From NCBI RefSeq assembly GCF_042666655.1, contig NZ_JBHTDE010000004.1:1-64000 (forward strand): a DNA stretch of 64,000 nucleotides, given 5' to 3'. Below the pieces are notes generated by a model. It made no database searches, had not been told where the DNA came from, and worked only from the letters and a program-made list of their open reading frames with translations. This DNA is from Paracraurococcus sp042666655. Lineage in GTDB: Bacteria > Pseudomonadota > Alphaproteobacteria > Acetobacterales > Acetobacteraceae. This document shows, one piece after another, positions 1 through 7,712 of this stretch (positions are counted from its first letter, which is position 1; each line of letters opens with the position of its first letter). Made by a program: the position numbers and the translations under genes.

Positions 1-101
1 GTCGGAGGCACCCGATGCAGATTCAGTCCGGCCTTACCGCCGGCAAACCCCAGGTCGCGTAGCTCGCTACGCCGGATCGTTTTGGACCACTCGAAGTCCG
101 G

Positions 102-264
102 CCTGGCAAGATTGTACAGGCGGTCACCAAGCGCACCATCGCCTGGCTCAACTGCTGCCGAAGACTGGCCAAGGATTGGGAGTGCTTGAACCGCCGCGTT
201 TGCCTTCCTGCGATGGACCTCCGTCCGCCGCATGCTTCGGAAATTATGGCAGAAAGCCATATGA
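102..264 (+). pseudogene. IS5-family transposase, C-terminal remnant, frameshifted
   Basis: Reading from about 102, the translation gives the typical IS5-family C-terminus: KRTIAWLNCCRRLAKDWE, then CLNRR. Around 190-193 the frame shifts by one base, and the expected continuation (AFAFLRWTSVRRMLRKLWQ, then KAI and stop) is read in the next frame to the TGA at 262-264. The catalytic DDE core is not in the window. Either the element extends beyond the left edge or only this tail survives. Because of the frameshift this copy cannot make an intact protein. Family assignment rests on recognising the conserved tail. Confidence 0.75.
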
Positions 265-497
265 TCCCTGATGGATTTCCAAAAAACGGCGCAATCGGCT
301 TACATAAAATTCATTCGTAAAGAAATAAAGTTACTCTCATATCACAAGATCTACATATCATCATTACTATGCAATATGTAAAAATCATTGCTCAATCAAT
401 CGAAGGCGACCTCTCTGCTGCTCTCAGAAAGTGTGTCTTTTTATATTATATTACGGTTAAGAATTTCAGTCGAACTAACGTGCGCCGCCGCGCCACA
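265..497. other. AT-rich intergenic segment without recognisable gene
   Basis: This stretch lies between the transposase remnant and the 3' end of motA. It has much lower GC than the rest of the window, with runs such as ataaaattcattcgtaaag and tttttatattatattacgg. I see no convincing coding frame; short ORFs reading into the motA antisense strand look spurious. It may be leftover insertion-sequence flank or acquired DNA, which is inference from composition. Confidence 0.5.
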
Positions 498-1364
498 TCA
501 AGCGACTTGCAGATCCTGCAGCACCGCTTCCAGCTCCTGGAAGCTCGGCATCAGGGCGGTGGGTGCCATCTTGCGGCCGGTCTCGACCGCGACCTGCGGC
601 GCATTGCCGTGCAGGTGGGCGACCAGGACGGCGCGGATCACCTCGTAGTACTTGGCCTCCTCTTCCACCACGCCCTTCAGTCGGGCGGCCATCGGCCCGA
701 CCATGCCATAGGCCATCAGCACGCCCATGAAGGTGCCGACCAGCGCGCCGCCGATCATGCCGCCGAGCACCGAGGGCGGCTGGTCGATGCTGGCCATGGT
801 CTTGATGACGCCGAGCACCGCGGCGACGATGCCGAGCGCGGGCAATGCATCGGCGACCGATTGCAGGGCGTGCGAGGGGTGCAGCTCCTCGGCCAGGATC
901 TTCTTCAGCTCGCGCGCCATCACGTCCTCGATCTGATGCGGGTCGTCGGCGTTCATGCCGACCATGCGCAGGTAGTCGCAGATCAGCGCGACGCCGTGGT
1001 GGTCCTTCTGGATCTTGGGGAATTTGCCGAAGGCGCTGCTTTCCTCCGGCTTCTCGATATGCGGCTCGAGCGCCATGGCGCCCTTGGTCTGGGCGAGGCG
1101 GACGAAGAAATACAGCAGGCTCAGCATCTCGACGTAGTCGGCCTTCTTGTAGCGGGCGCCCTTCATGATCTTGCCGAAGCCGCCGGCGACATGCTTGATG
1201 TCGCCGATGCTGTTGGCCATGACGAAGGCGCCGACGGCGGCGCCGCCAATGGTCAGCATCTCGTGCGGCAGGGCATGCAGGATGATGTCGAACTTGCCCC
1301 CGGCCAGCACGTAGCCGCCGAAGACGCAGGCCAGCAGGAAGATCAGGCCGCCGATCGTGGTCAT
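498..1364 (-). CDS. motA: Flagellar motor stator protein MotA
   Basis: 288 residues, the usual MotA length. MotA forms the proton channel of the flagellar stator with MotB in the inner membrane. It begins with a hydrophobic helix (MTTIGGLIFLLACVFGGYV), has a second membrane segment near residue 35, a large cytoplasmic loop (LLYFFVRLAQTKGAMALE region, carrying the charged residues that face the rotor) and two C-terminal helices containing the conserved prolines (DALPALGIVAAVLGVI; YGMVGPMAARLKG). Its ATG overlaps the motB stop by 4 bases, so translation is probably coupled. motB lies upstream, the reverse of the common motA-motB order. No other flagellar genes are in the window. Confidence 0.95.
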   Translation of the reverse strand: MTTIGGLIFLLACVFGGYVLAGGKFDIILHALPHEMLTIGGAAVGAFVMANSIGDIKHVAGGFGKIMKGARYKKADYVEMLSLLYFFVRLAQTKGAMALEPHIEKPEESSAFGKFPKIQKDHHGVALICDYLRMVGMNADDPHQIEDVMARELKKILAEELHPSHALQSVADALPALGIVAAVLGVIKTMASIDQPPSVLGGMIGGALVGTFMGVLMAYGMVGPMAARLKGVVEEEAKYYEVIRAVLVAHLHGNAPQVAVETGRKMAPTALMPSFQELEAVLQDLQVA

Positions 1365-2371
1365 GGGTTGGCGGGTACCGCGCGCAGCAGGGTGATGGCG
1401 ACGCGGCGGTTGCCGGCTGCCAAGGGCTCGTTCGGCAGCAGCGGCATGCGGTCGGCATGGCCAGCGACGCTTTGCAGCCGCGCCTCGGCGATCCCCGAAT
1501 CCAGGAGCAGCCGGCGCACCGCATTGGCGCGTTCCGCCGACAGCTCCCAGTTCGAGCGGTCGGCGCCGCGGAAGGGGGTCGCGTCGGTATGGCCGGCGAT
1601 GGCGAGCCCGTTCGGCAGCCGGGCGGCAACCGCCGCCACCTTGGCCAGCAGGGCACGGGCGCGGTCGTTTGGCACTGCGCCGCCGACCGGGAACATCGCT
1701 TGCCGCTCGGCGTCGAGGATCTGGATGCGTAGCCCCTCCTGCACCTGTTCCACCACCAGCTGCCGCGCCAGGTCGGCCAGTGCCGGGTCGTCCTGCACCG
1801 CGGTCCGGATCTCCGCCGCCGCCGCCTCGAAGGCCCGGGCCTCCCGCTTCGCCAGCTCGGCGCGCAGCGCGGCCTCCCCCAGCGCGGCGGCTTCGGCGGT
1901 GCCGGGCGGCGCGGTGCCTTCGGCCGGCACCGCGCCGGAGGTCTGCGGCGCGGCCTCCCCCGGCGGTTGGGGCGGCTGCGGCGTGGCCGCTTCGGGCGGG
2001 GCGTCGGATTGCCCGTCATCCTCGATGTCGAGCCGCACCGGGGCGCGGCCCTGTTCCATCCGGATGGCGCCATTGTCGGAGACCATGGTGCCGTCGGAAT
2101 TCGGGCTGCTGCCGCCGAAGGGCTCGCCCGAGCCGGTGGCGCTGCGGCCGAGCGCGTTGGACGGTGCGAAATAATCCGCCAGGCCGCGGCGCTGGTCATC
2201 CGACGTGGCATTCAGCAGCCACATGAGGAGGAAGAAGGCCATCATCGCGGTGACGAAATCGGCATAGGCGACCTTCCAGGCGCCGCCGTGGTGCCCGTCC
2301 CCACCCGCTTCCTCCCGTTTGATGACGATGGTCGCGCCCGCGCCGCGCCCGCCCTTGCCCTTGCCCGCCAT
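1361..2371 (-). CDS. motB: Flagellar motor stator protein MotB
   Basis: 336 residues. MotB anchors the stator to peptidoglycan and supplies the proton-binding aspartate. A basic N-terminus is followed by one membrane helix (about residues 35-55, VAYADFVTAMMAFFLLMWLL) in which Asp38 corresponds to the essential channel aspartate. A Pro/Ala/Gly-rich linker (about 85-165) follows, then an OmpA-like peptidoglycan-binding domain (about 220-335, with GHTDATPFRG and NWELSAERA). It is the first gene of the motB-motA pair and overlaps motA by 4 bases. Confidence 0.95.
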   Translation of the reverse strand: MAGKGKGGRGAGATIVIKREEAGGDGHHGGAWKVAYADFVTAMMAFFLLMWLLNATSDDQRRGLADYFAPSNALGRSATGSGEPFGGSSPNSDGTMVSDNGAIRMEQGRAPVRLDIEDDGQSDAPPEAATPQPPQPPGEAAPQTSGAVPAEGTAPPGTAEAAALGEAALRAELAKREARAFEAAAAEIRTAVQDDPALADLARQLVVEQVQEGLRIQILDAERQAMFPVGGAVPNDRARALLAKVAAVAARLPNGLAIAGHTDATPFRGADRSNWELSAERANAVRRLLLDSGIAEARLQSVAGHADRMPLLPNEPLAAGNRRVAITLLRAVPANP

Positions 2372-2605
2372 GGCCCCCGCGTCGTCGCTGCCGCGCGCAG
2401 ACTGCCGCAGCCGGGCTTAAGGCCGCGCTAATGACCCGGGCGCCCCAGGCGCGGGCATTCTGCCGCCGGCTTGGGCAGCCTGCGCCCGGCGGATGGTGTC
2501 CGGCCGGGGCTACGGGCCGGCCGCCTCGGCTGGCACGAGGCTTGCGATGCAGTGGTCCCGGTGTCCCGAACACCGCAACGACGTCCTACCGGAGACGCCC
2601 CTCCC

Positions 2606-4222
2606 ATGACCTTCCGGCGCATGCTGCTCGCCGCCGTAGCCGCCCTGGCGCCCGTCGCCCTGGCCCCCGCTGCCCAGGCCCAGGGCACCATCCGCATCGG
2701 CATGACCGCGGCCGATATCCCGCTGACCCACGGCCAGCCCGACCAGGGCTTTGAGGGCAACCGCTTCACCGGCATCCCGCTGTTCGACGCGTTGACCGCC
2801 TGGGACCTGTCGCGCGGCGACCGGCCGACGCCGCTGGTGGCCAACCTGGCCACTTCCTGGGAGGTCGATGCAACGGACAAGACGCGCTGGATCTTCAAGC
2901 TGCGGCCGGGCGTGAAATTCCATGACGGCTCCGACTTCACCGCCGATGCGGTGGTCTGGAACGTCCGCAAGGTGCTGGACCGCGAAGCGCCGCAATTCGA
3001 CCCGCGCCAGGTCGGCCTGACCGCCACCCGCATGCCGGCGCTGCGCCGGGCGGAGAAGGTGGACGACCTGACGGTCGCGCTGATCACGAGCGAGCCGGAC
3101 AGCTTCCTGCCGATCAACCTGACCAACCTGTTCATGGCAAGCCCCACGCAGTGGGAGAAGCTGCGCGCCGCCGCCCCCAGCGCCGAGGCCGCCTGGAACG
3201 CCTTCGCCGCCGCGCCGTCCGGCACCGGCGCCTTCCGGATGACCCGCTTCGTGCCGCGCGAGCGGGCCGAGTACAGCCGCAACGAGGCCTATTGGGGCGA
3301 GAAGGCCAAGGCCGAGAAGATCGTCCTGCTGCCGATCCCGGAGGCGAATGCCCGCACCGCGGCGCTGCTGTCCGGCCAGGTGGACTGGATCGAGGCGCCG
3401 GCGCCCGACAGCGTGCCGCAGATCAGGTCGCGCGGCATGGTCATCCAGCAGAACCTGCAGCCGCATTTCTGGCCCTGGCAGCCCTGCTTCGCCGGCGAGA
3501 GCCCGCTGAAGGACGTGCGGGTCCGCCGCGCGCTGAACCTGGCGATCGACCGCGACGGCCTCAAGCAGCTGCTCGGCGGCTTCATGGAGCCCTCGATCGG
3601 CACCGTCGGCCCCGGCCATCCCTGGTGGGGCAACCCGGAATTCCGCATCCGCACCGACAAGGCCGAGGCGAAGCGCCTGCTGGCCGAGGCCGGCTATGGC
3701 CCGGGCAAGCCGCTCAATCTCAAGGTGCAGATCAGCGCCAGCGGATCCGGCCAGATGCAGCCGCTGCCGATGAACGAGTTCCTTCAGCAGGACCTCAAGA
3801 CCATAGGCGTAAACGTCGATTTCGACGTGGTGGACTGGAACACGCTGTTCACCAATTGGCGCCAGGGCTGCATGGCGCCGGCCGCCCGCGGCGTGCACGC
3901 GATCAACGTCTCGATCTCCACCATGGACCCGTTCTTCGCCCTGGTGCGGTTCTACGACAGCAAGATGGCCGCCCCCGTCTCGAACAACTGGGGCCTGTTC
4001 AGCGACCCGCGCTTCGATGCGATGATCCGCGAGGCCCGCACCAGCTTCGAGCCGGCGGCGCGCGATGCGGCGCTGGCCAGGCTGCACGCGGCCGGCGTGG
4101 ACGAGGCGCTGTTCATCTGGATCGCGCATGACGTCTCGCCGCGCGCCATGTCGCCGCGCGTCAAGGGCTTTGTCCAGCCGCAGAGCTGGTTCGTTGACCT
4201 CCGCCTGCCCTACATCCAGTAA
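2606..4222 (+). CDS. ABC transporter substrate-binding protein, peptide/nickel family (SBP_bac_5)
   Basis: 538 residues from the ATG at 2606, which starts directly into a signal peptide (MTFRRMLLAAVAALAPVALA, cleavage near AQAQG). The mature part has SBP family 5 landmarks: LATSWEV, WIFKLRPGVKFHDG, an FRMTRFVPRERAEYSRN block before a YWG motif, and a DVRVRRALNLAIDRDGL segment. Proteins of this family bind oligopeptides, opines, glutathione or other small solutes in the periplasm; the ligand cannot be read from sequence. Two permease genes follow (4241, 5208) but no ATPase gene. The upstream gap of about 230 bases separates it from the divergent motB. Confidence 0.9.
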   Translation: MTFRRMLLAAVAALAPVALAPAAQAQGTIRIGMTAADIPLTHGQPDQGFEGNRFTGIPLFDALTAWDLSRGDRPTPLVANLATSWEVDATDKTRWIFKLRPGVKFHDGSDFTADAVVWNVRKVLDREAPQFDPRQVGLTATRMPALRRAEKVDDLTVALITSEPDSFLPINLTNLFMASPTQWEKLRAAAPSAEAAWNAFAAAPSGTGAFRMTRFVPRERAEYSRNEAYWGEKAKAEKIVLLPIPEANARTAALLSGQVDWIEAPAPDSVPQIRSRGMVIQQNLQPHFWPWQPCFAGESPLKDVRVRRALNLAIDRDGLKQLLGGFMEPSIGTVGPGHPWWGNPEFRIRTDKAEAKRLLAEAGYGPGKPLNLKVQISASGSGQMQPLPMNEFLQQDLKTIGVNVDFDVVDWNTLFTNWRQGCMAPAARGVHAINVSISTMDPFFALVRFYDSKMAAPVSNNWGLFSDPRFDAMIREARTSFEPAARDAALARLHAAGVDEALFIWIAHDVSPRAMSPRVKGFVQPQSWFVDLRLPYIQ

Positions 4223-4240
4223 TCATTGAGGGATCCGCCG

Positions 4241-5194
4241 ATGCTTCTCTATCTGCTGCGCCGGGTCTTCTATGCGATCCCGATCGCGCTCGCGGTCGGC
4301 TTCGTCTGCTTCATGCTGGTGCAGATCGCCCCGGGCGACCCGATCAACGCCATCGTCCCGCCGGACGCGCCGGCGGATGTGGTGGAGCAGGTCCGCAAGG
4401 ATTACGGCCTCGACAAGCCGCTGCCGGTGCAGTTCGGGCTCTGGCTGTCGAAGGTGGTGGTCGGCGACCTCGGCCGGTCGCTGGCGACCGGGCGGCCGGT
4501 CTGGGCCGACCTGCAATCGGCCATTGGCAACACGCTGATGCTGGCCTTCGCCGCGTCCTCGCTCGGCTTCGTGCTGGGCTGCGTGCTGGGCGGGCTGGCC
4601 GGTACCTTCCGCGGCTCGGTGCTCGACCGCGTCGCGGTGGGGGTCGCGGTCGCCGGCGTCTCGGTGCCGCACTACTGGCTCGGCATGGTGATGGTGGTGA
4701 TCTTCTCGGTGCAGCTGAACTGGCTGCCGGCGATGGGGGCGGGGCCGGGCGGGTCGTCCGACTGGGGCTGGGACTGGGAGCACATCAAGCATCTGGTGCT
4801 TCCGATGGTGACGCTCTCGGTCATCCCGATGGGCATCGTCACGCGCACCGTGCGCGGCATCGTCGCCGAGATCATGAACCAGGAATTCGTCGTGGCGCTG
4901 CGCGGCAAGGGGCTGACCCGCTGGGGCGTCTTCCTGCACGTGGTCAAGAACGCTGCGCCGAACGCGCTGGCGGTGATGGGCCTGCAGCTCGGCTACCTGA
5001 TGGGCGGCTCGATCCTGGTGGAGACGGTGTTCTCCTGGCCGGGCACCGGGCTGCTGCTGAACAGCGCCATCTTCCAGCGCGACCTGCCGGTGCTGCAGGG
5101 GACCATCCTGGTGCTGGCAATGTTCTTCGTTGTGCTGAACCTCTGCGTCGACCTGATGCAGACGGCGCTCGACCCCCGGATCAAGCGCGGCTGA
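4241..5194 (+). CDS. ABC transporter permease, DppB family
   Basis: 317 residues from the ATG at 4241 (MLLYLLRRVFYAIPIALAVG), preferred over a TTG 15 bases upstream because the ATG begins the conserved N-terminal helix. It has about six membrane segments and the DppB-type motifs FMLVQIAPGDPINA near the N-terminus and the EAA-like loop FVVALRGKGLTRWGVFLHVV, the site that contacts the ATPase. It would form the membrane channel with the 5208 product, fed by the binding protein at 2606. Confidence 0.92.
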   Translation: MLLYLLRRVFYAIPIALAVGFVCFMLVQIAPGDPINAIVPPDAPADVVEQVRKDYGLDKPLPVQFGLWLSKVVVGDLGRSLATGRPVWADLQSAIGNTLMLAFAASSLGFVLGCVLGGLAGTFRGSVLDRVAVGVAVAGVSVPHYWLGMVMVVIFSVQLNWLPAMGAGPGGSSDWGWDWEHIKHLVLPMVTLSVIPMGIVTRTVRGIVAEIMNQEFVVALRGKGLTRWGVFLHVVKNAAPNALAVMGLQLGYLMGGSILVETVFSWPGTGLLLNSAIFQRDLPVLQGTILVLAMFFVVLNLCVDLMQTALDPRIKRG

Positions 5195-5207
5195 GGAGGC
5201 CAAAGGC

Positions 5208-6119
5208 ATGAGCACGGCCACCACCCCCACCGCCGCGGAAGCGGAACTCGCGGTCCAGGCGAAGCAGACCCAAGCGAAGTCCGAGGGCTATTGGGCCGGC
5301 GTCTGGAAGCGCGTGCGGCGCGACCCGGTCACCATCGTCTGCGGCGCCATCCTGCTGACCATGCTGCTAGCCATCATCTTCGCGCCGCTGATCGCGCCGC
5401 ACGACCCCTACCAGGGCAGCATGATCCGCCGGCTGAAGCCGATCGGCACGCCCAACTACCTGCTGGGCACCGATGAGCTCGGCCGCGACATCCTGACCCG
5501 GCTGCTCTACGGCGGGCGGCTGTCCTGGTTCATGGGCATCGCGCCGGTCGCCATCGCCTTCGTCATCGGCACCACGCTGGGCGTCATCGCCGGCTTCGTG
5601 GGTGGCCGCGTGAACATGGCGATCATGCGGACCACGGACGTGTTCTACGCCTTTCCGTCCGTGCTGCTGGCGGTCGCCATCTCGGGCGCGCTGGGGGCGG
5701 GCATCTTCAACGCCATCCTGGCGCTGACCCTGGTCTTCATCCCGCAGATCATCCGGGTGGCGGAAAGCGTGACCCAGGGGGTGCGCAATCTCGACTTCGT
5801 CGATGCGGCGCGGGCCTCGGGCGCCTCCGGCTTCACCATCGTGCGCGTCCATGTCCTGGGCAACGTGCTGGGGCCGATCTTCGTCTACTCGACCTCGCTG
5901 ATCTCGGTCTGCATGATCATCGCCTCGGGCCTCAGCTTCCTCGGCCTCGGCACCAAGCCGCCGGAGCCGGAGTGGGGCCTGATGCTGAACACGCTGCGCA
6001 CCGCGATCTATGTGCAGCCCTGGGTGGCGGTGCTGCCGGGCGCCTGCATCTTCGTGACCTCCATCTGCTTCAACCTGCTGGCGGATGGGCTGCGCCAGGC
6101 GATGGATGTGAAGGGCTGA
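5208..6119 (+). CDS. ABC transporter permease, DppC family
   Basis: 303 residues. A cytoplasmic N-terminal extension precedes the first membrane helix (VTIVCGAILLTMLLAIIFAP), followed by the DppC signature HDPYQGSMIRRL / GTDELGRDILTRLLYGGR and the EAA-like loop FVDAARASGASGFTIVRVHV. A good Shine-Dalgarno (gaggag) precedes the ATG. It pairs with the 4241 permease. The cognate DppD/DppF ATPases are not downstream; the operon runs instead into SYLF-domain genes. The stop codon sits inside a 7-bp hairpin (6110-6127). Confidence 0.92.
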   Translation: MSTATTPTAAEAELAVQAKQTQAKSEGYWAGVWKRVRRDPVTIVCGAILLTMLLAIIFAPLIAPHDPYQGSMIRRLKPIGTPNYLLGTDELGRDILTRLLYGGRLSWFMGIAPVAIAFVIGTTLGVIAGFVGGRVNMAIMRTTDVFYAFPSVLLAVAISGALGAGIFNAILALTLVFIPQIIRVAESVTQGVRNLDFVDAARASGASGFTIVRVHVLGNVLGPIFVYSTSLISVCMIIASGLSFLGLGTKPPEPEWGLMLNTLRTAIYVQPWVAVLPGACIFVTSICFNLLADGLRQAMDVKG

Positions 6120-6180
6120 GGCCCTTCGCACCCATCGCCGCTATCCCGTGCTCCGAGTCCGCAACGGATGTGAAGGGCTG
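6104..6180. repeat. 15-bp direct repeat GGATGTGAAGGGCTG (two copies)
   Basis: GGATGTGAAGGGCTG occurs at 6104-6118, forming the last codons and stop of the DppC gene, and again at 6166-6180 in the intergenic region. The second copy looks like a duplicated gene end and may mark a past small duplication or recombination event. Confidence 0.7.
6110..6127 (+). terminator. Short hairpin over the DppC stop codon
   Basis: GAAGGGC, loop tgag, GCCCTTC: a perfect 7-bp stem spanning the stop codon. No T-run follows, so termination is uncertain. Part of it belongs to the 15-base direct repeat (6104-6118 and 6166-6180). Confidence 0.35.
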
Positions 6181-6278
6181 GACAGTCACCCACCTGGCCG
6201 CACAAGCCTCGCGGCCAGGCGGCAACCCGCGGCGCGACGGGACGTTGCGGCACCGGCAACCATTCCAGGAGGTTCCCG

Positions 6279-6848
6279 ATGCCGACGCCGACCCGCCGCC
6301 ATGTGTGCCGTCTCGCGCTCCTCGCCGGCGCCCTCGCCGCACCGGGCATCCTGCCGTCCCCCGCCCGGGCCGCGACGCGCCGCGAGATCGACGCCGATGT
6401 CGCGGCCGCGCTGATTCGCCTGCGCGAACTGCCGAACACCGAGCCGCTGCTGCGCCATTCCAAGGCGATGCTGCTCTTCCCGCGCATCATCAGCGGCGGC
6501 TTCATCGTCGGCGGCCAGTACGGCGAGGGCGCCCTGCTGCGCGGCGGCAAGACCGAGGGCTACTTCTCCATCGCCGGCCTCTCGCTCGGCCTGCTCGCCG
6601 GCGCCCAGGCCTCCGGCCTGGCGATGTTCTTCATGCAGGAATCGGCGCTGACCGCGCTGCAAAAGGCCGATGGATGGGAGATCGGCACCGGGCCGAGCGT
6701 CGTGGCGCTCGACAAGGGACTGCAGGCCAATGCCAGCATCACCACCCTGACGGAGCCGGTCTATGCCATCACCTTCGGCCAGCAGGGGTTGATGGCGGCG
6801 CTTGCCTTGAACGGCACCAAGATCACGAAAATTACCCCGGACGCCTGA
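6279..6848 (+). CDS. SYLF/Ysc84-domain lipid-binding exported protein (copy 1)
   Basis: 189 residues. A twin-arginine-like or Sec signal (MPTPTRRHVCRLALLAGALA, cleavage near ARAAT) leads into a SYLF domain covering nearly the whole mature protein: KAMLLFPRIISGGFIVGGQY, GYFSIAGLSLGL and WEIGTGPSVVALDKG. SYLF proteins bind membrane phospholipids in eukaryotes; the bacterial role is not well defined. It has a close paralogue 57 bases downstream (6905). A Shine-Dalgarno (aggaggt) lies ahead of the ATG. Its position after an ABC importer may or may not be functional. Confidence 0.85.
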   Translation: MPTPTRRHVCRLALLAGALAAPGILPSPARAATRREIDADVAAALIRLRELPNTEPLLRHSKAMLLFPRIISGGFIVGGQYGEGALLRGGKTEGYFSIAGLSLGLLAGAQASGLAMFFMQESALTALQKADGWEIGTGPSVVALDKGLQANASITTLTEPVYAITFGQQGLMAALALNGTKITKITPDA

Positions 6849-6904
6849 TGTTGCGCGGGCGGCGCGGGCAGGCGTAAACGGCATGCCGTTCCGGGGGACG
6901 ACTC

Positions 6905-7450
6905 ATGCCGATTGCCCGCCGCCGCCTCGCCGCGCTTGCCTTGTTGCCGCTGGCCTGGCCTGCCGCTGTCCGGGCCGCCAGCCGGCGCGAGATCGACGAT
7001 GCCGTCGGCCCGGCGCTGGCCCGACTGCGCGAGCAGGACGGCACCCGCATCCTGGCCGACAACGCCAAGGCCATCCTGGTCTTCCCGCGCATCATCCGCG
7101 GCGGCTTCGTCCTCGGCGGCCAGTACGGCAACGGCGGGATGGTCGAGGGCGGCGAGACAACCGGCTACTACAGCATCGCCGGCGCCAGCTTCGGCCTGCA
7201 GATCGGCGCCCAGACCTACGGCCTGGCGATGTTCATCATGACCGAGGCCGCGCTCGACTTCTTCCGCCGCAGCCAGGGCTGGGAGGTCGGCACCGGCCCC
7301 AGCGTGGTGGCACTCGATGCCGGCCTGGCCGGTAGCCTGACCTCCACCACCATGAGCCAGGATGTCTATGCGGTGACTTTCGGCCAGACCGGGCTGATGG
7401 CGGCGTTGACGTTGGACGGGCAGAAGATCAGCCGGATCACGCCGGACTGA
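6905..7450 (+). CDS. SYLF/Ysc84-domain lipid-binding exported protein (copy 2)
   Basis: 181 residues, paralogous to the preceding gene with more than half of positions identical by eye (for example LVFPRIIRGGFVLGGQYGNG and WEVGTGPSVVALDAGL). The signal peptide is MPIARRRLAALALLPLAW, cleaving near VRAAS. The pair arose by tandem duplication and has diverged: copy 2 replaces the alanine-rich loop at about residue 100 with QTYGLAMFIMTEAAL. A periplasmic or envelope location is inferred from the signal peptide. Confidence 0.85.
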   Translation: MPIARRRLAALALLPLAWPAAVRAASRREIDDAVGPALARLREQDGTRILADNAKAILVFPRIIRGGFVLGGQYGNGGMVEGGETTGYYSIAGASFGLQIGAQTYGLAMFIMTEAALDFFRRSQGWEVGTGPSVVALDAGLAGSLTSTTMSQDVYAVTFGQTGLMAALTLDGQKISRITPD

Positions 7451-7566
7451 CTTCGGCGGCCGGGCCCCTTGGCCTGCCGGACGCGGGTGCCGGCCGCCGC
7501 GGGGCGGCCCGGAGCCGGCGCTCAGGACCACAGCACGCCCGCTAGCATTCACTCCAAGAGAACCAT

Positions 7567-7586
7567 GCACCTTGCAGTAAAGGTGC
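7567..7586 (+). promoter_or_regulatory. Small hairpin upstream of the methyltransferase gene
   Basis: GCACCTT, loop gcagta, AAGGTGC: a perfect 7-bp stem about 125 bases ahead of the ATG at 7713, in an AT-richer patch (7555-7660) of a 262-base intergenic region. Function unknown; promoter elements probably lie nearby. Confidence 0.25.
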
Positions 7587-7712
7587 CGCTATATGCCAAG
7601 CACCGAAAATGTCGACGTCGCCGGCGCTGGCGTTATTTGTGGTTCTTAAGAATTAATTGGAAGCCGCCACCGATCCTCGTCATCCTCCGCACGCCATGGA
7701 TAGGAGGCGAGC

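Noticed and set aside
369..2174. A 601-residue plus-strand frame over motA and motB
   Set aside because: Antisense to two unambiguous stator genes; a GC-rich shadow frame.
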